Shown here one piece after another: positions 4,963 through 6,662 of a stretch of DNA of 6,662 bases. The DNA is taken from the NCBI GenBank assembly GCA_964549595.1, contig CAZJWK010000128.1, positions 1 to 6,662 on the forward strand. The letters are read 5' to 3'. The notes beneath the pieces were generated by a model. That model was given only the letters and a program-made list of their open reading frames with translations. It was not told the DNA's origin and did not search any database. How positions within the stretch are numbered: position 1 is the first letter of the stretch; each line of letters starts with the position of its first letter. The DNA is from CAZQQN01 sp964549595 (lineage in GTDB: Bacteria > Bacteroidota > Bacteroidia > CAILMK01 > CAYYUA01). The position numbers and the translations under genes are program-made.

Positions 4963-5931
4963 ATGAAATTAGACAACCCAACCACCCTTGAGGCTGTAGC
5001 GGATTTTTTGGGTTCATCCTATAAAGGGAACCCTAACCAACCCATTGAAGGACTGAACGAGATTCACAAAGTAGAGAAAGGTGACCTGACATTTGTAGAC
5101 CATCCCAAGTACTACGACAAAGCGTTAAATTCTGCGGCCACGACCATCCTTATCAACCGGGAAGTAGAACCTCCGGATGGGAAAGGGTTAATTGTAACGG
5201 ACGACCCTTTTGAAGCTTACAACACATTGACAAGTTATTATAAGCCTCATCATGATGATCCTGGTAAAGGTCAATTTCACCAGGGCGACCAGGTTAAAAC
5301 CGGAAGGGGAACCGCCATTTTTCCCGGAGTTTATTTAGGCAATCATGTGGAAATCGGGGAAAATTGCATAATATATCCTAACACCGTCATATACGCAGGG
5401 ACAAAAATCGGGAATAACGTCATCATTCACGCAAATTGTACAATTGGAGGAGATGCTTTTTATTTCAAGGATAGGGGAACCTACCATGATAAACTTGAAT
5501 CCACTGGCAAGGTGGTCATTGATGATAAGGTTGAATTGGGGGCTGGATGTACAGTGGATAAAGGCGTTTCAGGCCTGACCTACATAGGTAAGGGGACTAA
5601 ATTGGATGCTCAGGTACATGTGGGTCACGGCGTGGAAATCGGTAAGCATTGCATCATTGCCGCCCAAACCGGCATAGGAGGCAAAAGCATACTTGAGGAC
5701 AGGGTTAAGCTTTGGGCTCAGGTGGGGATCAACAAGGGCATTCGAATAGGAGAGGAAGCTGTAATACTGGCATGTAGCGCAGCGAGCAAATCAATGCCGG
5801 GCGGGGATGTGTATTTTGGCTCCCCGGCGGTTCCTAAAAATCAAGCCTACAAAGAAGTGGCAGCCATGAGAAAACTCCCTGAATGGATGAAAAGCATTGA
5901 AAAAAAGGTAAAATCCTTGTTCAGCGGATAA
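4963..5931 (+). CDS. lpxD: LpxD-like UDP-3-O-acylglucosamine N-acyltransferase family protein
   Basis: The family transfers a hydroxyacyl chain from acyl carrier protein to the 2-amino group of UDP-3-O-acylglucosamine, the third step of lipid A synthesis, on the cytoplasmic side. The 322 residues are slightly fewer than E. coli LpxD (341). Residues 1-100 form the N-terminal uridine-binding domain with TFVDHPKYYDKAL (43-55); Phe44 and Tyr50 match the uracil-contacting aromatics, but the usual Asn is His47. Residues 110-285 are hexapeptide repeats (for example VEIGENCIIYPNTVIYAG, 129-146) that build a left-handed beta helix. IGGDAFYF (161-168) replaces the usual DGFGY. His222 in VHVGHGVEIG matches catalytic His239 of E. 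coli. An ungapped alignment places Gly259 where E. coli has His276. The C-terminus (304-319) is a helix, as in LpxD. No fabZ, lpxA or lpxC lies alongside, so this may be the second LpxD-like paralogue that I recall many Bacteroidota having, with a substrate that could differ. The family assignment is secure; the exact reaction is not. Confidence 0.85.
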   Translation: MKLDNPTTLEAVADFLGSSYKGNPNQPIEGLNEIHKVEKGDLTFVDHPKYYDKALNSAATTILINREVEPPDGKGLIVTDDPFEAYNTLTSYYKPHHDDPGKGQFHQGDQVKTGRGTAIFPGVYLGNHVEIGENCIIYPNTVIYAGTKIGNNVIIHANCTIGGDAFYFKDRGTYHDKLESTGKVVIDDKVELGAGCTVDKGVSGLTYIGKGTKLDAQVHVGHGVEIGKHCIIAAQTGIGGKSILEDRVKLWAQVGINKGIRIGEEAVILACSAASKSMPGGDVYFGSPAVPKNQAYKEVAAMRKLPEWMKSIEKKVKSLFSG

Positions 5932-5949
5932 AATGGTAATGAGAAGAGC

Positions 5950-5967
5950 CTATCCGTGAATTTTCGA
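5950..5967 (+). repeat. Dispersed 18-bp repeat, copy 2
   Basis: CTATCCGTGAATTTTCGA differs from copy 1 (3821-3838) at one base. It starts 18 bp after the lpxD-like stop codon. Its TTTTCG (5961-5966) can pair with CGAAAA (5976-5981) around a 9-base loop. No T tract follows, so it is a poor terminator candidate. Confidence 0.45.
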
Positions 5968-6149
5968 AGATTCTGCGAAAAATCCAAAAATCGTCTGTTG
6001 AATTTGCTGAGATCGAGTGAAAGGAAATTTTATTTATAACCACATGGCTTTAGATTAAGCGAAATCTGAATGACAAAAAATTCATTAAACCAAAAATAAA
6101 ACGCCATTTCAAAAATTAACTCCAACTTTTAAACCAAACACCTATTTGA

Positions 6150-6507
6150 ATGACAGAAAACGAAATTTCTTAGGCTATTCGAGGGGCTATTTTCAAAGTC
6201 TATAAGCATTTAGGGCCAGGGTTACTCGAATCGGTCTATGTAGTTGCCCTGAAACATGAGCTTCTCAAATCAGGTTTTTCCGTTAAGACAGAGGTGCCCG
6301 TGCCAGTTTTTTATGAGGATGAACAATTAAATCTGGGTTTCCGGTTAGACATTCTGGTCAATGAAAAAGTAATAATCAAAGTAAAATCCATTGAAGAAAT
6401 AGCGAATGTCCAACATAAAGTAGTCTTGACCTATCTCAAAGGTTCTACCCCATTTTTTGTGGAAATTTAGTGCTGTGGTTTTACATGGGGCCTTCGGGAT
6501 TTTTTCG
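6150..6507 (+). pseudogene. Broken GxxExxY-family protein gene (PD-(D/E)XK nuclease-like fold)
   Basis: The frame starting at ATG 6150 reads MTENEIS, then TAG at 6171-6173, then continues in frame through AIRGAIFKVYKHLGPGLLES and VYVVALKHELL to a stop at 6468-6470. GLLESVY (codons 24-30) is the namesake G-x-x-E-x-x-Y motif, and FRLDILV (64-70) carries the conserved Asp. The family, usually about 125 residues, belongs to the PD-(D/E)XK nuclease-like group and its biological role is poorly known. Here the expected Glu of the E-x-K motif is Lys77 (IIKVK, 75-79), so the metal site would be lost. After LTYLK the frame fails, but the +1 frame from 6442 gives FLWKFSAVVLHG, resembling the family ending with INF followed by a V-x-L strand; a six-T run at 6453-6458 lies there. 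An early stop, a motif loss and a probable frameshift make it a pseudogene. No alternative ATG downstream of the TAG could rescue the N-terminus. Confidence 0.72.
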
Positions 6508-6662
6508 TTGCCAACCAAGGCTGATCCATTGACGCGTAGGCCCAAGCGTAGGTGGTCATAGAAGTTTCCGTTGAAATAGCAATGGGTTTGGAAATGGCTG
6601 AATAGGCGGACAAGGTTAAAAACCTCAATCTTTTAAGCAACTTCATCTAGTAATGACAGTGC
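6508..6662. other. Right-hand end with no identifiable gene
   Basis: All plus-strand frames are soon closed by stops. On the minus strand a 59-codon open frame (6467-6646) and part of a longer one (6345-6545) overlap the decayed GxxExxY gene; neither has a recognisable motif or a convincing start context. A short direct repeat GCGTAGG occurs at 6534-6540 and 6546-6552, too small to interpret. Confidence 0.6.

Noticed and set aside
6150..6470. Stop-codon recoding (TAG or TGA read through) to explain in-frame stops at 219 and 6171
   Set aside because: The intact genes use TAA and TGA as normal ends, and both affected frames show other damage, so decay is the simpler explanation.
6345..6545. 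Minus-strand 66-codon frame at the right end (contains YFMLDIRYFF)
   Set aside because: Half of it is antisense to the conserved GxxExxY sequence, which explains its openness. The remaining part recalled outer-membrane strands only vaguely.
1..6662. CRISPR array, rRNA, riboswitch or toxin-antitoxin pair
   Set aside because: No regularly spaced direct repeats, no rRNA motifs, no recognisable riboswitch core and no paired small genes were seen on either strand.

Overview
The window looks like chromosomal DNA from a member of the Bacteroidota, most likely a Cytophagales-type lineage. Supporting signs are a menaquinone pathway (MenB, MenA), a short-spaced pdhB gene, an LpxD-like acyltransferase, a candidate outer-membrane protein, start codons without clear Shine-Dalgarno sequences, and -7 boxes matching the Bacteroidota pattern TAnnTTTG. 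A run of exactly 100 N (4579-4678) shows that this is a scaffolded draft assembly, possibly a metagenome-assembled genome. The genus cannot be fixed from this sequence alone.

Left end (1-824): no intact protein gene. A broken reading frame (96-302, +) resembles a P27-family phage terminase small subunit. It lies just beyond the 3' end of a tRNA-Arg(CCG) gene (324-397, -). Upstream of the tRNA, 455-722 has the form of a small non-autonomous transposable element: 11-bp perfect terminal inverted repeats, flanked directly by 9-bp near-identical direct repeats (446-454 and 723-731). I consider it the most novel structure in the window.

Centre left (825-3784, all -): pdhB (pyruvate dehydrogenase E1 beta), then menB after 37 bp, then menA after 199 bp. 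PdhB feeds acetyl-CoA and NADH into central metabolism. MenB and MenA perform naphthoate ring closure and prenylation in menaquinone synthesis, the respiratory quinone that accepts electrons from that NADH. The short pdhB-menB gap suggests cotranscription; menA may or may not be included.

Divergent region (3785-4004): a 12-bp inverted repeat and two outward-facing candidate promoters with the same -7 sequence, TAATTTTG.

Right half (+): an unrecognised exported, probably beta-barrel, protein (4005-4791) interrupted by the N gap, whose real C-terminus is in another frame after the gap; then an LpxD-like left-handed beta-helix acyltransferase (4963-5931) that keeps the catalytic histidine but lacks a second conserved histidine; then a decayed GxxExxY-family gene (about 6150-6507) with an early stop, a charge reversal in its nuclease-like motif and a probable frameshift. 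The last 150 bases hold nothing I can identify.

The housekeeping genes are intact, while both ends carry broken accessory genes and mobile-element traces. I found no CRISPR array, rRNA or complete defence system.
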